Origin: an uncultured Pelagibacteraceae bacterium | GTDB taxonomy: Bacteria > Pseudomonadota > Alphaproteobacteria > Pelagibacterales > Pelagibacteraceae | DNA: 64,000 nucleotides | NCBI GenBank assembly: GCA_902632545.1 | Contig: CACPCX010000002.1 | Span: 1 to 64,000, forward strand | Direction: 5' to 3' | Shown here: in pieces, positions 1-11,544 of the stretch | Position numbering within the stretch: position 1 is the first letter of the stretch | Layout: every line of letters starts with the position of its first letter | Notes under the pieces: model-generated | What the model saw: the letters and a program-made list of their open reading frames with translations, nothing else | What the model was told of the DNA's origin: nothing | The model's database searches: none | Translations under genes and position numbers: made by a program

Positions 1-828
1 AGCATCAAATTTATTTTTTTTAAAATTATAAAGTTTAAAACACAATATATTATAATATATGGTCAAAATTAATGATGGAATCAAAAATGCAAGACCAACA
101 AATCCAAGAGCGTAAGGTAAAATTACAACAGGTAACATCAATAATGAATAAATTAATATATTCAATTTTGTACTTTCAATGCCGTTGGTTAATGGAAGCA
201 TTGGCACTTTTGCTTTTTTATAATCATCAGATTTATACAAACTTAATGCCCAAAAATGAGATGGAGTCCAAAAAAATATAATCAGAAAAAATGTTAGAGA
301 CTCAATAGATAACGAATTTGTTGCAATGGTCCATCCTATAACTGGTGGCAAGGCTCCTGATGCGCCTCCAATAACTATATTCTGAGGAGTTTTTCTCTTT
401 AGCCAAATTGTATAAACAAAAACGTAAAATAAGATTGTAAACAACAATAATCCCGCTGATAGTCTGTTTGCAAAATAATCAAGTGCTATAACTGAAAATA
501 TTGATAACGAAATACCAAATACTAACGCCTGATTTTTATTTATTTTACCTGTTGGTATTGGTCTTAAACAAGTTCTTGTCATTAAAGCATCAAGATCAGA
601 CTCATACCACATATTTAATGCGCCTGCAGCTCCTGCCCCAATTGAAACAAGCAAAATTGCAACAATGGCATCTTTTGTAGGAACAGCGTTTGGTGCCATT
701 AGCAATCCAACTGCACAAGTAAAAATTACCAAAGACATGACTCTTGGCTTCATTAATTTAAATAATTCTGATAGATTAAAAACGTCTTCTTGACTTAAAT
801 TTCTTAATTTTAATTTCGACTTAATCAT
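1..828 (-). CDS. ctaB: Protoheme IX farnesyltransferase (heme O synthase), 3' end beyond window
   Basis: Membrane prenyltransferase that adds a farnesyl group to heme b to make heme O, the precursor of heme A for cytochrome oxidase. The ORF track lacks it because no stop occurs before the left edge. I read it open from the ATG at 828 through base 1 (276 codons). The UbiA-superfamily first aspartate motif NMWYESDLD lies near residues 72-80, followed by MTRTCLRPIP. The second motif region reads YKSDDYKKAKVPMLP. Several hydrophobic segments are evident. It lies 24 bases downstream of coxA on the same strand, so it is very likely co-transcribed with the oxidase. The C-terminus is not seen. Confidence 0.95.
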   Translation of the reverse strand, partial: MIKSKLKLRNLSQEDVFNLSELFKLMKPRVMSLVIFTCAVGLLMAPNAVPTKDAIVAILLVSIGAGAAGALNMWYESDLDALMTRTCLRPIPTGKINKNQALVFGISLSIFSVIALDYFANRLSAGLLLFTILFYVFVYTIWLKRKTPQNIVIGGASGALPPVIGWTIATNSLSIESLTFFLIIFFWTPSHFWALSLYKSDDYKKAKVPMLPLTNGIESTKLNILIYSLLMLPVVILPYALGFVGLAFLIPSLILTIYYNILCFKLYNFKKNKFDA

Positions 829-852
829 TTTTATTTTAAAAAATCTTAATTA

Positions 853-3305
<2,453 letters not shown>

Positions 3306-3312
3306 TTTTTTA

Positions 3313-3324
3313 CTCTATATAGAG
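3313..3324. repeat. 12-bp perfect palindrome upstream of coxB
   Basis: CTCTATATAGAG reads the same on both strands and lies 7 bases upstream of the coxB start, in the gap between rsmE and coxB. It could be a -10-like element, a weak operator or chance in AT-rich DNA. It is too close to the start codon for a typical promoter with a long leader, and the sequence alone does not decide. Confidence 0.35.
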
Positions 3325-3366
3325 CGTCTTTTAAAAAAATACACTTTTACTTTTAGCGACAAAATA

Positions 3367-4065
3367 TCAAAAAATCGCGTAATTAATGATCGATAGAGCA
3401 GAAATTACAGCCGTTTCAGACCTCAAAATGTTTTCATTAATTTTGATTGGCTGAACACCATTAAACTTAAGAATCTCTATCCTTTCGTCTTCAGAAAAAT
3501 CTCCCTCCGGCCCTATTATTACGCAAGTTGGTTTTGCTGTTAATTTTTTTAAATTTATTTTTGTATTATTGGTATTGATGTCTGTAAATATTAAATCCAT
3601 TTCTTTGTTAAGAAAATTTTTCAGTTTTTGAGGTTCCTCAATTATTGGTACATTAATTCTATTTGATTGTTCGGCAGCTTCTATAATTACTTTTTCTAAT
3701 CTTTCTTTATTTATTTTTCTAACGATTGTTCGATTAAAAATAATTGGCAAAAATTTTGTTACACCAAGTTCTGTAGCCTTTTGAATCATAAAATTAAAAT
3801 AATTTGATTTAATCGGAGAAAAAGCTAACCAGAGTTCTTTGTTATTTTCTTTTTGTCTTAATTGCTTTGTAACATTAAATTCAACGATACTTTTTGAGAT
3901 ATTTAAAATTTTTGCTTCCCATTCACCACTATTATTAAATAAAGAAAAAACTTCATTCTCTTTAACTCTCATAACTTTCCAAACATAGTGAGATTGAGAT
4001 TTGTCAAGTTTGTCGGTCAAATTAAGAGATAAACTTTTCGGAAAAAATAATCTAATGTTACTCAT
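3367..4065 (-). CDS. rsmE: 16S rRNA (uracil-1498-N3)-methyltransferase RsmE
   Basis: SPOUT-class methyltransferase that methylates U1498 of 16S rRNA using SAM. The 232-residue length is usual for RsmE. An N-terminal PUA-like region (about 1-70, beginning MSNIRLFFP) is followed by the knotted domain. Motifs include the conserved ATELGV segment, VIIGPEGDFSEDE near residues 180-192 and the C-terminal knot LRSETAVISAL. It lies upstream of coxB on the same strand with a 61-base gap and diverges from the HAD gene with only 16 bases between the two start codons, so promoters must overlap or be leaderless. Confidence 0.93.
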   Translation of the reverse strand: MSNIRLFFPKSLSLNLTDKLDKSQSHYVWKVMRVKENEVFSLFNNSGEWEAKILNISKSIVEFNVTKQLRQKENNKELWLAFSPIKSNYFNFMIQKATELGVTKFLPIIFNRTIVRKINKERLEKVIIEAAEQSNRINVPIIEEPQKLKNFLNKEMDLIFTDINTNNTKINLKKLTAKPTCVIIGPEGDFSEDERIEILKFNGVQPIKINENILRSETAVISALSIINYAIF

Positions 4066-4081
4066 TAAGATAGTTTTAATT

Positions 4082-4744
4082 ATGAAAAATATTAAAGCAA
4101 TAATTTTTGATGCATACGGAACTTTATTTGATGTAAATTCAGCTGCTGAAAAGTGTAAAGATAAAATTGGTGATAAGTGGGAAGGTTTTGCTAATTATTG
4201 GAGAACCACTCAATTAGAATACACTTGGCTTAGAAGTTTAATGAAACGCCATAAAGATTTTTGGCAAGTTACAGAGGATAGTTTAGATAAATCAATGAAA
4301 GCCTATGAAATAGATTCTTCGATGAGAAATGAGTTGTTGGATCTTTATAAAATTCTTTCACCATTCAAAGAAGTGCCAGAAGTCTTAAAATCATTAAAAG
4401 ATAAAGATTTAAAACTTGCAATTCTTTCTAATGGTACTCCTGATCTTCTTGAACAATTAGTTAAAAATAATAATTTAGAAAATTTATTTGATAATATTTT
4501 TTCTATTGAAGAGGTTGGTATTTATAAACCAAATTATAAAGTTTATGATATCCCAATTAAAGAATATCAAATTAACAAAAATGAAGTTGTTTTTTTAAGC
4601 TCTAATACTTGGGACGTGTCTGGTGGAGGAAATTATGGTTATAATTCTATTTGGGTAAATAGAAATCAAAATATTTTTGATAATTTAGATTACAATCCTA
4701 GGTATAAAATAAAAAATTTATTAGAGCTATTGCAGTTATTTTGA
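4082..4744 (+). CDS. Haloacid dehalogenase type II family hydrolase
   Basis: HAD-superfamily hydrolase of the (S)-2-haloacid dehalogenase subfamily, which releases halide from short 2-haloacids through an aspartyl ester. I chose the ATG at 4082 (220 residues) because the ORF-track start at 4001 would run antisense through rsmE and because MKNIKAIIFDAYGTLFD puts the nucleophile at D10, as in the family. Other motifs are LSNGTPD (motif II), the Lys in YKPNYKVYDIPI, and SSNTWDVSG, which matches the dehalogenase-type S-x-N-x-x-D signature rather than the phosphatase-type motif. The true substrate could be another small acid. It diverges from rsmE. Confidence 0.82.
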   Translation: MKNIKAIIFDAYGTLFDVNSAAEKCKDKIGDKWEGFANYWRTTQLEYTWLRSLMKRHKDFWQVTEDSLDKSMKAYEIDSSMRNELLDLYKILSPFKEVPEVLKSLKDKDLKLAILSNGTPDLLEQLVKNNNLENLFDNIFSIEEVGIYKPNYKVYDIPIKEYQINKNEVVFLSSNTWDVSGGGNYGYNSIWVNRNQNIFDNLDYNPRYKIKNLLELLQLF

Positions 4745-4808
4745 GGCGATCATTTAGCTCATGTCATAAGATTATTTAAAATATATCTTTCATTTAAAAG
4801 GAATAAAT

Positions 4809-4997
4809 ATGAGTGAAAAAAAAGAAATATCTTTTGAAATATATTCTGACTCAGAGAAAATGTTAGAACAAATAGTTGATAAATATGATCTACCAGACAC
4901 GTCAAAGGCATTAAGATGCTTAATGGATTACGTTGAGGAAAAAGAAGACGATTGGGATGATATTTTTGCAACAATTCGTTGTAATAGATGTGGTTAG
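4809..4997 (+). CDS. Small acidic protein with C-terminal CxxC, unknown function
   Basis: A 62-residue protein that I do not recognise. Support for it being real is a ribosome-binding site (AAAAGGAATAAAT just before the ATG), a clean position between the HAD and DoxX genes, and non-biased codon content. The first two thirds look helical (SEKMLEQIVDKYDLPDTSKALRCLMDYVEE), somewhat like a ribbon-helix-helix arrangement of a strand plus two helices. The end reads IRCNRCG, a CxxC pair that could bind a metal or form a disulfide. It precedes the DoxX gene by 18 bases and may be co-transcribed with it. Confidence 0.7.
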   Translation: MSEKKEISFEIYSDSEKMLEQIVDKYDLPDTSKALRCLMDYVEEKEDDWDDIFATIRCNRCG

Positions 4998-5015
4998 GAG
5001 TTAAATTAAGTTTTA

Positions 5016-5384
5016 ATGACAAATATTATAGATTTAGTAGGTAGAATATTTATATCGGTATTGTTTTTTATAAACGGAATTTTCAAAATTAATAATTATG
5101 ACGGTACTATTGAATGGATGGATAGCTACGGCTTGCCCGGCATTATGATCATACCGGCAATTATTATTGAAATAGTTGCCCCTTTACTTATCGTAATTGG
5201 ATATAAAACAAAAATTGCTGCAGCATTATTATTTTTATTTTGTATTTCTACTGCTTTTATTTTTCATAATGATTTTAGCGATCAAATGCAATTAACAGCC
5301 TTCCTTAAAAATATTGCATTAGCTGGTGGCTTTATGTTCCTAATTGCAAATGGAGCAAGAGCTTATAGTTTAGATAAAAAATAA
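5016..5384 (+). CDS. DoxX family membrane protein
   Basis: A 122-residue inner-membrane protein with four hydrophobic segments, the size and layout of the DoxX family. Family hallmarks are the N-terminal GRIFISVLFFINGIFKI helix, the polar break with GLPGIMIIPAIIIEIVAP, then GYKTKIAAALLFLFCISTAFIFHNDF, and a last helix ending ANGARAYSLDKK. DoxX proteins are linked to quinone or thiol redox processes, but the specific reaction is generally unknown. Neighbours (pirin, quinone oxidoreductase) also point to redox or stress metabolism, which is inference only. Confidence 0.85.
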   Translation: MTNIIDLVGRIFISVLFFINGIFKINNYDGTIEWMDSYGLPGIMIIPAIIIEIVAPLLIVIGYKTKIAAALLFLFCISTAFIFHNDFSDQMQLTAFLKNIALAGGFMFLIANGARAYSLDKK

Positions 5385-5422
5385 TATTGATTTATAAAAT
5401 ATAATTACTATTTCTTTAAATT

Positions 5423-6259
5423 ATGAAAACAATTGAAGTAAGCAAAATTATAAAACCCATTCAGGCATCAGATGGTGCTGGTGTAAAACTTAAGAGGAGT
5501 ATTGGTGTTGAGCCAAATTATTTTGATCCTTTTTTAATGTTAGATGAGTTTGGATCTGAAAATAGTGAAGATTACATTGCGGGCTTTCCACCGCACCCAC
5601 ACAGAGGAATTGAGACAGTTACTTATATGTTAGCTGGGGACTTCGAGCATGAAGATAGTACTGGAGGAAAGGGAACAATGACCTCCGGAGATGTACAATG
5701 GATGAAAACAGGAAGTGGAATAATTCACTCTGAAATGCCTGCAATGAAAGAAGGTAGGCTTCACGGTTTTCAATTATGGATAAATATGCCTGCTAAACTA
5801 AAAATGAGCAAACCTGAGTATATTTATATTGATGCAGATAAAATGAGTGTTCATAAAGACGATAACAAGCAAGTTAAAGTAATAGCTGGTAAATTTGAAA
5901 ATGCAGAAGGCCCTGTTAAAGGTCATAACGTTGAGCCTATTTATTTTGATGTCGAATTAAATAAAGATAAAAAATTCAATTTTAAATTACCATCTACTCA
6001 TAATACTTTTATTTATTTGATTAATGGTGAAATTGAAATTGGCAAAAATAAACACGACAATGTTAAAGATAGTACTTTAATATTATTAAAAAAAGGTGAA
6101 GATTTAACTGTAAAAGCTATGACGGATACTAAATTTTTACTTATTTCGGGAAAACCAATCAATGAAGAAATTGCTAGAGGTGGACCATTTGTAATGAATA
6201 CAAAAGCAGAAATCTTGCAAGCGGTTCAAGATTATCATAATGATAAATTTGTAAAATAA
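5423..6259 (+). CDS. Pirin family protein (cupin)
   Basis: Bicupin of the pirin family (278 residues). The N-terminal cupin carries the metal-binding motif PHPHRGIETVTYMLAG (about residues 57-72), with HEDSTGGKGTM and a further GSGIIHSEMP segment holding the remaining His and Glu. The C-terminal cupin is degenerate and ends with GGPFVMNTKAEILQAV, typical of pirins. Bacterial pirins include quercetin dioxygenases and regulators of pyruvate dehydrogenase; the sequence cannot decide between these. Its stop abuts the ATG of the following oxidoreductase gene with no spacing, indicating translational coupling. Confidence 0.92.
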   Translation: MKTIEVSKIIKPIQASDGAGVKLKRSIGVEPNYFDPFLMLDEFGSENSEDYIAGFPPHPHRGIETVTYMLAGDFEHEDSTGGKGTMTSGDVQWMKTGSGIIHSEMPAMKEGRLHGFQLWINMPAKLKMSKPEYIYIDADKMSVHKDDNKQVKVIAGKFENAEGPVKGHNVEPIYFDVELNKDKKFNFKLPSTHNTFIYLINGEIEIGKNKHDNVKDSTLILLKKGEDLTVKAMTDTKFLLISGKPINEEIARGGPFVMNTKAEILQAVQDYHNDKFVK

Positions 6260-7237
6260 ATGATGAAAGCTGTAGAAATTAATAAAACTGGTGGACCTGA
6301 AGTTTTAGAAGTTAAGGATATTTCTTTAGATAAGCCTGGCCCTGATCAAGTAACAATTGAACAAAAAGCAATTGGTCTTAACTATATTGATACTTACCAT
6401 AGGTCAGGTCTATATCCTTTAAAACTACCTATAGGTTTAGGTTTAGAAGGTGCTGGAGTTATCACTGATCTTGGAGATAATGTAAAAGACTTTCAAATTG
6501 GTGATAAAATTTCTTATGCTGGTATTCCTTTAGGTTCTTATTGTTCACACAGAAACTATCCAACGAGGAATTTAGTAAAAGTACCGGATGGTATCGATCT
6601 AGAGATTGCAGCAACTTTAATGACAAAAGGATTAACAACTTTTTATCTTTTACACAAAACTTATCCGGTTAAACCAGGAGAAACAATTTTATTTCACGCA
6701 GCTGCTGGTGGTGTTGGTCAGATTTTTGGACAATGGGCAAAAAGCTTAGGTTGTACTGTAATAGGCACCGTTGGATCAGATGAAAAAGTAAACATAGCAA
6801 AAGAAAATGGTTATAATTATGTAATTAACTATAACAAAGAGGACTTTGCTAAAAAAGTTTTAGAAATTACAAATGGTAAAGGTGTCCCTGTTGTTTATGA
6901 TGGAGTTGGTAAAGACACACTAGATGGATCAATTGAATGTTTAGCAGTAAGAGGAATGATGGTCTCATTTGGAAATGCATCTGGACCATTGTCAGATATT
7001 AATGTACCAAAAGTTATTCAACCTAAGGGCCTATATCTTGTAAGACCGTCGATGCAACAATATCTTTCAACAAGAGAAGAATTAGATGAAGCTTCAAGAA
7101 CAATGTTTGAAAAAATTAGCTCTGGTAAAATAAAAATTAAAATTTTTAAAAAGTATAAATTAGAAGAAATTATTGATGCTCATCAAGACCTTGAAGGCAG
7201 AAAAATTTTAGGTCCAGCTGTAATAGTTCCTAATTAA
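6260..7237 (+). CDS. qor: NADPH:quinone oxidoreductase (zeta-crystallin type)
   Basis: Zinc-independent medium-chain dehydrogenase/reductase that reduces quinones with NADPH. Of 325 residues, the N-terminal GroES-like domain includes LNYIDTYHRSGLYPL and LGLEGAG. The nucleotide-binding motif is HAAAGGVGQIFGQWAKSLG (about residues 148-166), with the AAGGVG form usual for QorA. No catalytic zinc cysteines are seen. Tandem ATG codons start directly after the pirin stop, so pirin and qor form a coupled pair. Its 3' end overlaps the convergent DUF2721 gene by 8 bases. Confidence 0.92.
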   Translation: MMKAVEINKTGGPEVLEVKDISLDKPGPDQVTIEQKAIGLNYIDTYHRSGLYPLKLPIGLGLEGAGVITDLGDNVKDFQIGDKISYAGIPLGSYCSHRNYPTRNLVKVPDGIDLEIAATLMTKGLTTFYLLHKTYPVKPGETILFHAAAGGVGQIFGQWAKSLGCTVIGTVGSDEKVNIAKENGYNYVINYNKEDFAKKVLEITNGKGVPVVYDGVGKDTLDGSIECLAVRGMMVSFGNASGPLSDINVPKVIQPKGLYLVRPSMQQYLSTREELDEASRTMFEKISSGKIKIKIFKKYKLEEIIDAHQDLEGRKILGPAVIVPN

Positions 7238-7634
7238 CATCAACATCCATATCAGACATATGGAGCTTAAGTGCATTTGTTGAAATTTGAATTTCTCTAA
7301 TAAAAAAGATTATAGATATAATCATTGATAAACAGCATGACCCAAAAATTATTCTTGCTAAAAGAACTTCATCTAAATAAAGCGCAAATACTGTAAGCAT
7401 ATTAAATAAAAATCCAAATGCAGCAAATAATATTGTCCATCTTAAAAGTGTTATTCTGCCACTAAGGTTGATGAACTGCTTCTTCCATTCTGGAGGTATG
7501 TGTTTTTCATAAACATGTTCATCATGAAGCTGACGAATTAAAATACTAAGTGAATGAAATCTATTGCTATATACACCCATTAATAAAGGAATTGCTGGAA
7601 ACATAAGTGCTGTGACTGTGTAGTCTATATTCAT
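7230..7634 (-). CDS. DUF2721 family membrane protein
   Basis: A 134-residue protein fitting the DUF2721 family: an N-terminal hydrophobic segment (VTALMFPAIPLLMGVYSNRF), a charged middle (LSILIRQLHDEHVYEKH), then two hydrophobic segments near the C-terminus (about 65-90 and 95-115). I take the ATG at 7634; the ORF-track start at 7643 is a TTG without extra support. Function unknown. It converges on qor, overlapping its last 8 bases, and diverges from ubiA with about 50 bases between. Confidence 0.82.
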   Translation of the reverse strand: MNIDYTVTALMFPAIPLLMGVYSNRFHSLSILIRQLHDEHVYEKHIPPEWKKQFINLSGRITLLRWTILFAAFGFLFNMLTVFALYLDEVLLARIIFGSCCLSMIISIIFFIREIQISTNALKLHMSDMDVDVN

Positions 7635-7686
7635 ACGAATCAATTTGATTATGAAACTAGCCTTTGTTATTTACAAGTAAAATATT

Positions 7687-8550
7687 ATGAACCAATTAAA
7701 ACTTTTCATTGAATTAACCAGATTAAATAAACCAATTGGTTTTATGCTTTTATTTTGGCCATGTGCTTGGGGCTTAACAATAGCTTATGATTTTAATTCA
7801 AGTTTAAATACTTATTTCTTTTATTTGACTCTATTTTTTTTAGGTTCTGTTTTTATGAGATCAGCTGGCTGCATAGTAAATGACATCTTAGATAAAGAAT
7901 TTGACTCTAAGGTATTTCGTACAAAAAATCGACCAATCGCATCAGGGAATGTTACGGTTAAACTTGCAATTATTTATTCACTTGTATTGTGTTTTTTAGC
8001 ATTGCTAATTTTATTAAATTTTAATTTTTTTACAATTATTCTTGCTTTAGGCTCTATGCCACTTGCATTCACGTATCCTCTAATGAAAAGATTTACTTAT
8101 TGGCCGCAGTTATTTTTAGGTATTACATTTAACTACGGTCTAATTCTAGGTTGGACATCTATACATTCAGAATTTAATTTAGCTCCTCTTATATTTTATC
8201 TAGGAGCCATATTTTGGACATTAGGTTATGACACAATTTACGGATATCAAGATATTAAAGATGATGAAATAATAGGACTAAAATCAACATCAATTAAATT
8301 TAAAAATAAACCATATACTTTTTTGTTTATATGTTATTTTGTTTATTTACTTAGTTTGTTGGTTTCTGGTTATTTATTAAATTTTAATAAAATTAGTTTA
8401 TTAATATTCATTTTAATTTTAATACACATGCTTTATTTTCAATTAAAAAAATTAAAAATAGATAATTCAATAAATTGTCTTAAAATATTTAAATCAAATA
8501 ATATTTTAGGTTTAATTGTGCTTATAGGTTTGATTATTGGTAAATTATAA
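7687..8550 (+). CDS. ubiA: 4-hydroxybenzoate polyprenyltransferase
   Basis: Membrane enzyme of ubiquinone synthesis that attaches the polyprenyl tail to 4-hydroxybenzoate. Of 287 residues, the N-terminal part reads RLNKPIGFMLLFWPCAWG, diagnostic of UbiA. The first aspartate motif is NDILDKEFDSKVFRTKNRP and the second is GYDTIYGYQDIKDDEIIGLKS. About eight to nine hydrophobic segments are evident. It is followed after 1 base by msbA, so ubiA may lead the lipid A operon in this genome. Confidence 0.94.
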   Translation: MNQLKLFIELTRLNKPIGFMLLFWPCAWGLTIAYDFNSSLNTYFFYLTLFFLGSVFMRSAGCIVNDILDKEFDSKVFRTKNRPIASGNVTVKLAIIYSLVLCFLALLILLNFNFFTIILALGSMPLAFTYPLMKRFTYWPQLFLGITFNYGLILGWTSIHSEFNLAPLIFYLGAIFWTLGYDTIYGYQDIKDDEIIGLKSTSIKFKNKPYTFLFICYFVYLLSLLVSGYLLNFNKISLLIFILILIHMLYFQLKKLKIDNSINCLKIFKSNNILGLIVLIGLIIGKL

Positions 8551-8551
8551 A

Positions 8552-10291
8552 ATGAACAAAATAGAAATAACCAAACGTTTATATGCAACTTATACAAAAA
8601 AATATTTAAAAAATATTTTTATTGCATTTTTTTTTTCTATACTTCTTGCTGGAAGTACATCCTCAGTTGCATATTTGTTGGACCCAGCAATAAAAAAATT
8701 GTTTATTGAGCAAAATCAATCATTAATACTTATTATACCTTTTGCGATTGTTTTGGCATTTGCGATAAAAGGTGCTTCATTATATTTAGCGAGAGTTATA
8801 ATGATTGGGGTATCTGAGGAAGTAAAAAAAGATATTCAAAATGATATTTTTGAATCTTTACTAAAAGCAGATACCAGAATAATTGATGAAAAACATTCTG
8901 GAAAATTTATCGCAAATTTAACAAATGATGTTCACATGATAACGCAATTACTTAGTACGGTAGTATTAAATTTATTTAAAGACTCCTTAACCCTGCTTGG
9001 ATTATTATCTGTTATGTTTTATCAAAATTGGAAACTATCTTTGATAGCAATAATAATGATACCATTAGCAAGTTTTGCCGCAAAGTCTTTAGGTAAAAGA
9101 ATTAGTAAAGTTGCTACTCAACAAATGAATAGAGCCGGAATATTAACTTCTTACTTAATGGAAATGTTTAAAAATCATAAATTAATTAAAATTTTTCAAA
9201 GAGAAAAATATGAAAAGCAAAGAGCTTTTGAATTTATAAATAATCTCAAAGAATCAGCAAAAAAAATTGCTATAGTTTATGTTAGGGCTTCTCCTATTAT
9301 GGAGTTCTTGACAGGAATTATGATTGCCTTTTTAATTTTTTTTGCTGCAAAATTAATTATTAAAGAAGAACTTGAGGTAAATAATTTTTTCTCATTTCTT
9401 GCAGCTATGATGCTAGCATACCAACCTGTAAGATCCTTGGCTACTTTAAATATAGCAATTCAACAGGGTATTTCTGGTGCAAATAGAGTTTTACCGATAA
9501 TTGACGATGTTCCTGAGGTAAGTGAAAAGAAAAATGCCGAAAATTTGAAGATCGGTAAAGGTAAAATTGAATTTAAAAACATTTATTTTAAATATCCAAA
9601 TACTGAAAAAGAAATTTTAAAGTCTATAAATTTAAATTTTTCAGGAGGAAAAATGACTGCTTTAGTTGGTCATAGTGGAGCTGGTAAATCAACAATATTG
9701 AATTTAATCCCTAGATTTTATGATTCTAACAAAGGGGACATCAAAATTGATGAACAATCAGTTTATAATTCAACTATTTTTTCTCTTAGACAAAATATAT
9801 CTTTAGTTAGCCAAGATACCACTTTATTTGATGATACAATTCAAAATAACATAGCATATGCAAACGCGAAAGCATCTCAAGACGAAATTGAAGAAGCAGC
9901 AAGATTATCATTCGCTTATGAATTTATAGAAAAATTACCAAATAAATATGAAACATTAATTGGCGAAAATGGTATTCGATTATCTGGAGGAGAAAAACAA
10001 AGGCTTTCGATTGCTAGAGCAATTCTAAAAAAAAGCCCTATAATTTTATTAGATGAAGCAACTTCTTCTTTAGATGCCGAAACTGAGGATAAAATTCAAA
10101 AAGCTATTAATTTTCTTACAAAAGGGAGAACTACAATTGTTATTGCGCATAGATTATCTACCATATTAAATTCTGATAAAATATATGTAATAGATCAAGG
10201 AGTTGTAAATGGAGAAGGAACTCACAATGAATTATTAGAAACTTCTATCGTTTATAAAAACTTTTATCAAAAACAGATAAAAAAATCTTAA
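8552..10291 (+). CDS. msbA: Lipid A export ABC transporter MsbA
   Basis: Half-size ABC exporter (579 residues), with six transmembrane helices fused to an ATPase domain, that flips lipid A-core across the inner membrane. I start at the ATG at 8552, not the upstream TTG in ubiA. The ATPase has Walker A GHSGAGKST near residue 373, the signature LSGGEKQRLSIARA near 477, Walker B IILLDEATSSLD and the switch His in IAHRLST. Assignment to MsbA rather than a generic exporter rests on the waaA-lpxK-acyltransferase genes that follow with overlaps of a few bases. Confidence 0.92.
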   Translation: MNKIEITKRLYATYTKKYLKNIFIAFFFSILLAGSTSSVAYLLDPAIKKLFIEQNQSLILIIPFAIVLAFAIKGASLYLARVIMIGVSEEVKKDIQNDIFESLLKADTRIIDEKHSGKFIANLTNDVHMITQLLSTVVLNLFKDSLTLLGLLSVMFYQNWKLSLIAIIMIPLASFAAKSLGKRISKVATQQMNRAGILTSYLMEMFKNHKLIKIFQREKYEKQRAFEFINNLKESAKKIAIVYVRASPIMEFLTGIMIAFLIFFAAKLIIKEELEVNNFFSFLAAMMLAYQPVRSLATLNIAIQQGISGANRVLPIIDDVPEVSEKKNAENLKIGKGKIEFKNIYFKYPNTEKEILKSINLNFSGGKMTALVGHSGAGKSTILNLIPRFYDSNKGDIKIDEQSVYNSTIFSLRQNISLVSQDTTLFDDTIQNNIAYANAKASQDEIEEAARLSFAYEFIEKLPNKYETLIGENGIRLSGGEKQRLSIARAILKKSPIILLDEATSSLDAETEDKIQKAINFLTKGRTTIVIAHRLSTILNSDKIYVIDQGVVNGEGTHNELLETSIVYKNFYQKQIKKS

Positions 10292-11544
10292 TGATCATTG
10301 CTTACAGATTATTAATTAACTTAGTTCTTATTTTATCACCAATTATATTAATTTTTAGATTTTTAAAAAAAAAAGAACACACTAAAAGATTTAAAGAAAA
10401 ATTTTGTTTTTTTACAAAAAAAAGAGGTGAAGGAAAACTTTTATGGTTTCATGGCGCAAGTGTTGGTGAACTTCAAAGTATTATTCCCTTAATTGAGAAA
10501 ATAGAAAAAAAAAAAAATATTAAGAAAATATTAATTACAACAAATACATTAAGCTCAATGAAAGTAATTGATAAATTAAATTTAAAAAAAACTATTCATC
10601 AATTTTTTCCTATTGATACAAACTATCATTCAAATAAATTTTTAAATTATTGGAAACCATCAGCTGTTTTTTTTATTGATTCAGAAATTTGGCCTAACAC
10701 TATAATAAATTTAAATAAAAAAAAAATTCCCATCACAATTTTAAATGGACGTATAACAAAAAAGACATTTAATCGATGGTGTTATTTTCCTAATTTCTCG
10801 AATTTAATTTTTAAAAAAATTAATCTTGGTTTATCTTCTAGCAAGATCTCATCATTTTATTTGAAAAAATTGGGAGTAAAAAAAGTAAAATATTTTGGAA
10901 ATTTAAAATTTTCACAATCAGAAAATGAAAAACTAATTAAATTTAACCATTTAAGTAAATTAATTAATAATAAAAAAGTTTGGTGTGCATCAAGCACGCA
11001 TTATAATGAAGAATTAATATGTGGATTGGCTCACTTAGAGTTAAAAAAAAAGTTTAAAAATATTTTTACAATTGTAATCCCAAGACATGTAGAAAGAACA
11101 CAATCAATAAAAAAAGAATTACAAAAATTAAATTTAAATGTGTACACACATGGGTCTCATGTAAAACCTGATAAAAAAATTGAAGTATATATTGTTGACT
11201 CATATGGAAAAACAAAATCAATATATAAATATTGTAAAAATATATTTTTAGGTGGATCTCTAGTTAGACATGGAGGACAAAATCCACTAGAGGCAACAAG
11301 ATACGGCTGTAAAATATTGCATGGACCTCATGTAGAAAACTTTAAAGAAATTTATGATTATCTAGGAAAACTTAAAGTATCCACCAAGATAAAAGATCAT
11401 TCACAATTATCAATTAAACTGGATAAGCTTTTATCTCAAAAAAATAACTCAAAAAAAATTCAAAATAAACTTAACAAAATTGGAGATAAAATTTTAAATG
11501 ATACTTATAATGAAATTTTTAAATTCATAAAAAATGAGAATTAA
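10291..11544 (+). CDS. waaA: 3-deoxy-D-manno-octulosonic acid (Kdo) transferase
   Basis: GT30 glycosyltransferase that adds Kdo to lipid IVA at the cytoplasmic face of the inner membrane. The 417-residue length is typical. An N-terminal membrane anchor (IAYRLLINLVLILSPIILIF) is followed by the acceptor-binding motif LLWFHGASVGELQS with the catalytic Glu, then FIDSEIWPN and the C-terminal sugar-nucleotide segment LGGSLVRHGGQNPLEATRYG. It overlaps the msbA stop by one base and the lpxK start by 11 bases. The number of Kdo residues transferred cannot be read from the sequence. Confidence 0.94.
   Translation: MIIAYRLLINLVLILSPIILIFRFLKKKEHTKRFKEKFCFFTKKRGEGKLLWFHGASVGELQSIIPLIEKIEKKKNIKKILITTNTLSSMKVIDKLNLKKTIHQFFPIDTNYHSNKFLNYWKPSAVFFIDSEIWPNTIINLNKKKIPITILNGRITKKTFNRWCYFPNFSNLIFKKINLGLSSSKISSFYLKKLGVKKVKYFGNLKFSQSENEKLIKFNHLSKLINNKKVWCASSTHYNEELICGLAHLELKKKFKNIFTIVIPRHVERTQSIKKELQKLNLNVYTHGSHVKPDKKIEVYIVDSYGKTKSIYKYCKNIFLGGSLVRHGGQNPLEATRYGCKILHGPHVENFKEIYDYLGKLKVSTKIKDHSQLSIKLDKLLSQKNNSKKIQNKLNKIGDKILNDTYNEIFKFIKNEN

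Noticed and set aside
72-281. 69-residue plus-strand ORF at the left edge
   Set aside because: It lies antisense inside ctaB, whose minus-strand frame is open and carries clear family motifs. It is a shadow ORF.
4001-4081. Longer start for the HAD hydrolase
   Set aside because: It would overlap rsmE antisense and add 27 residues before the canonical N-terminal motif.
4759-5022. 87-residue minus-strand ORF
   Set aside because: It overlaps the 62-residue plus-strand gene that has a good ribosome-binding site, and its translation shows no family features.
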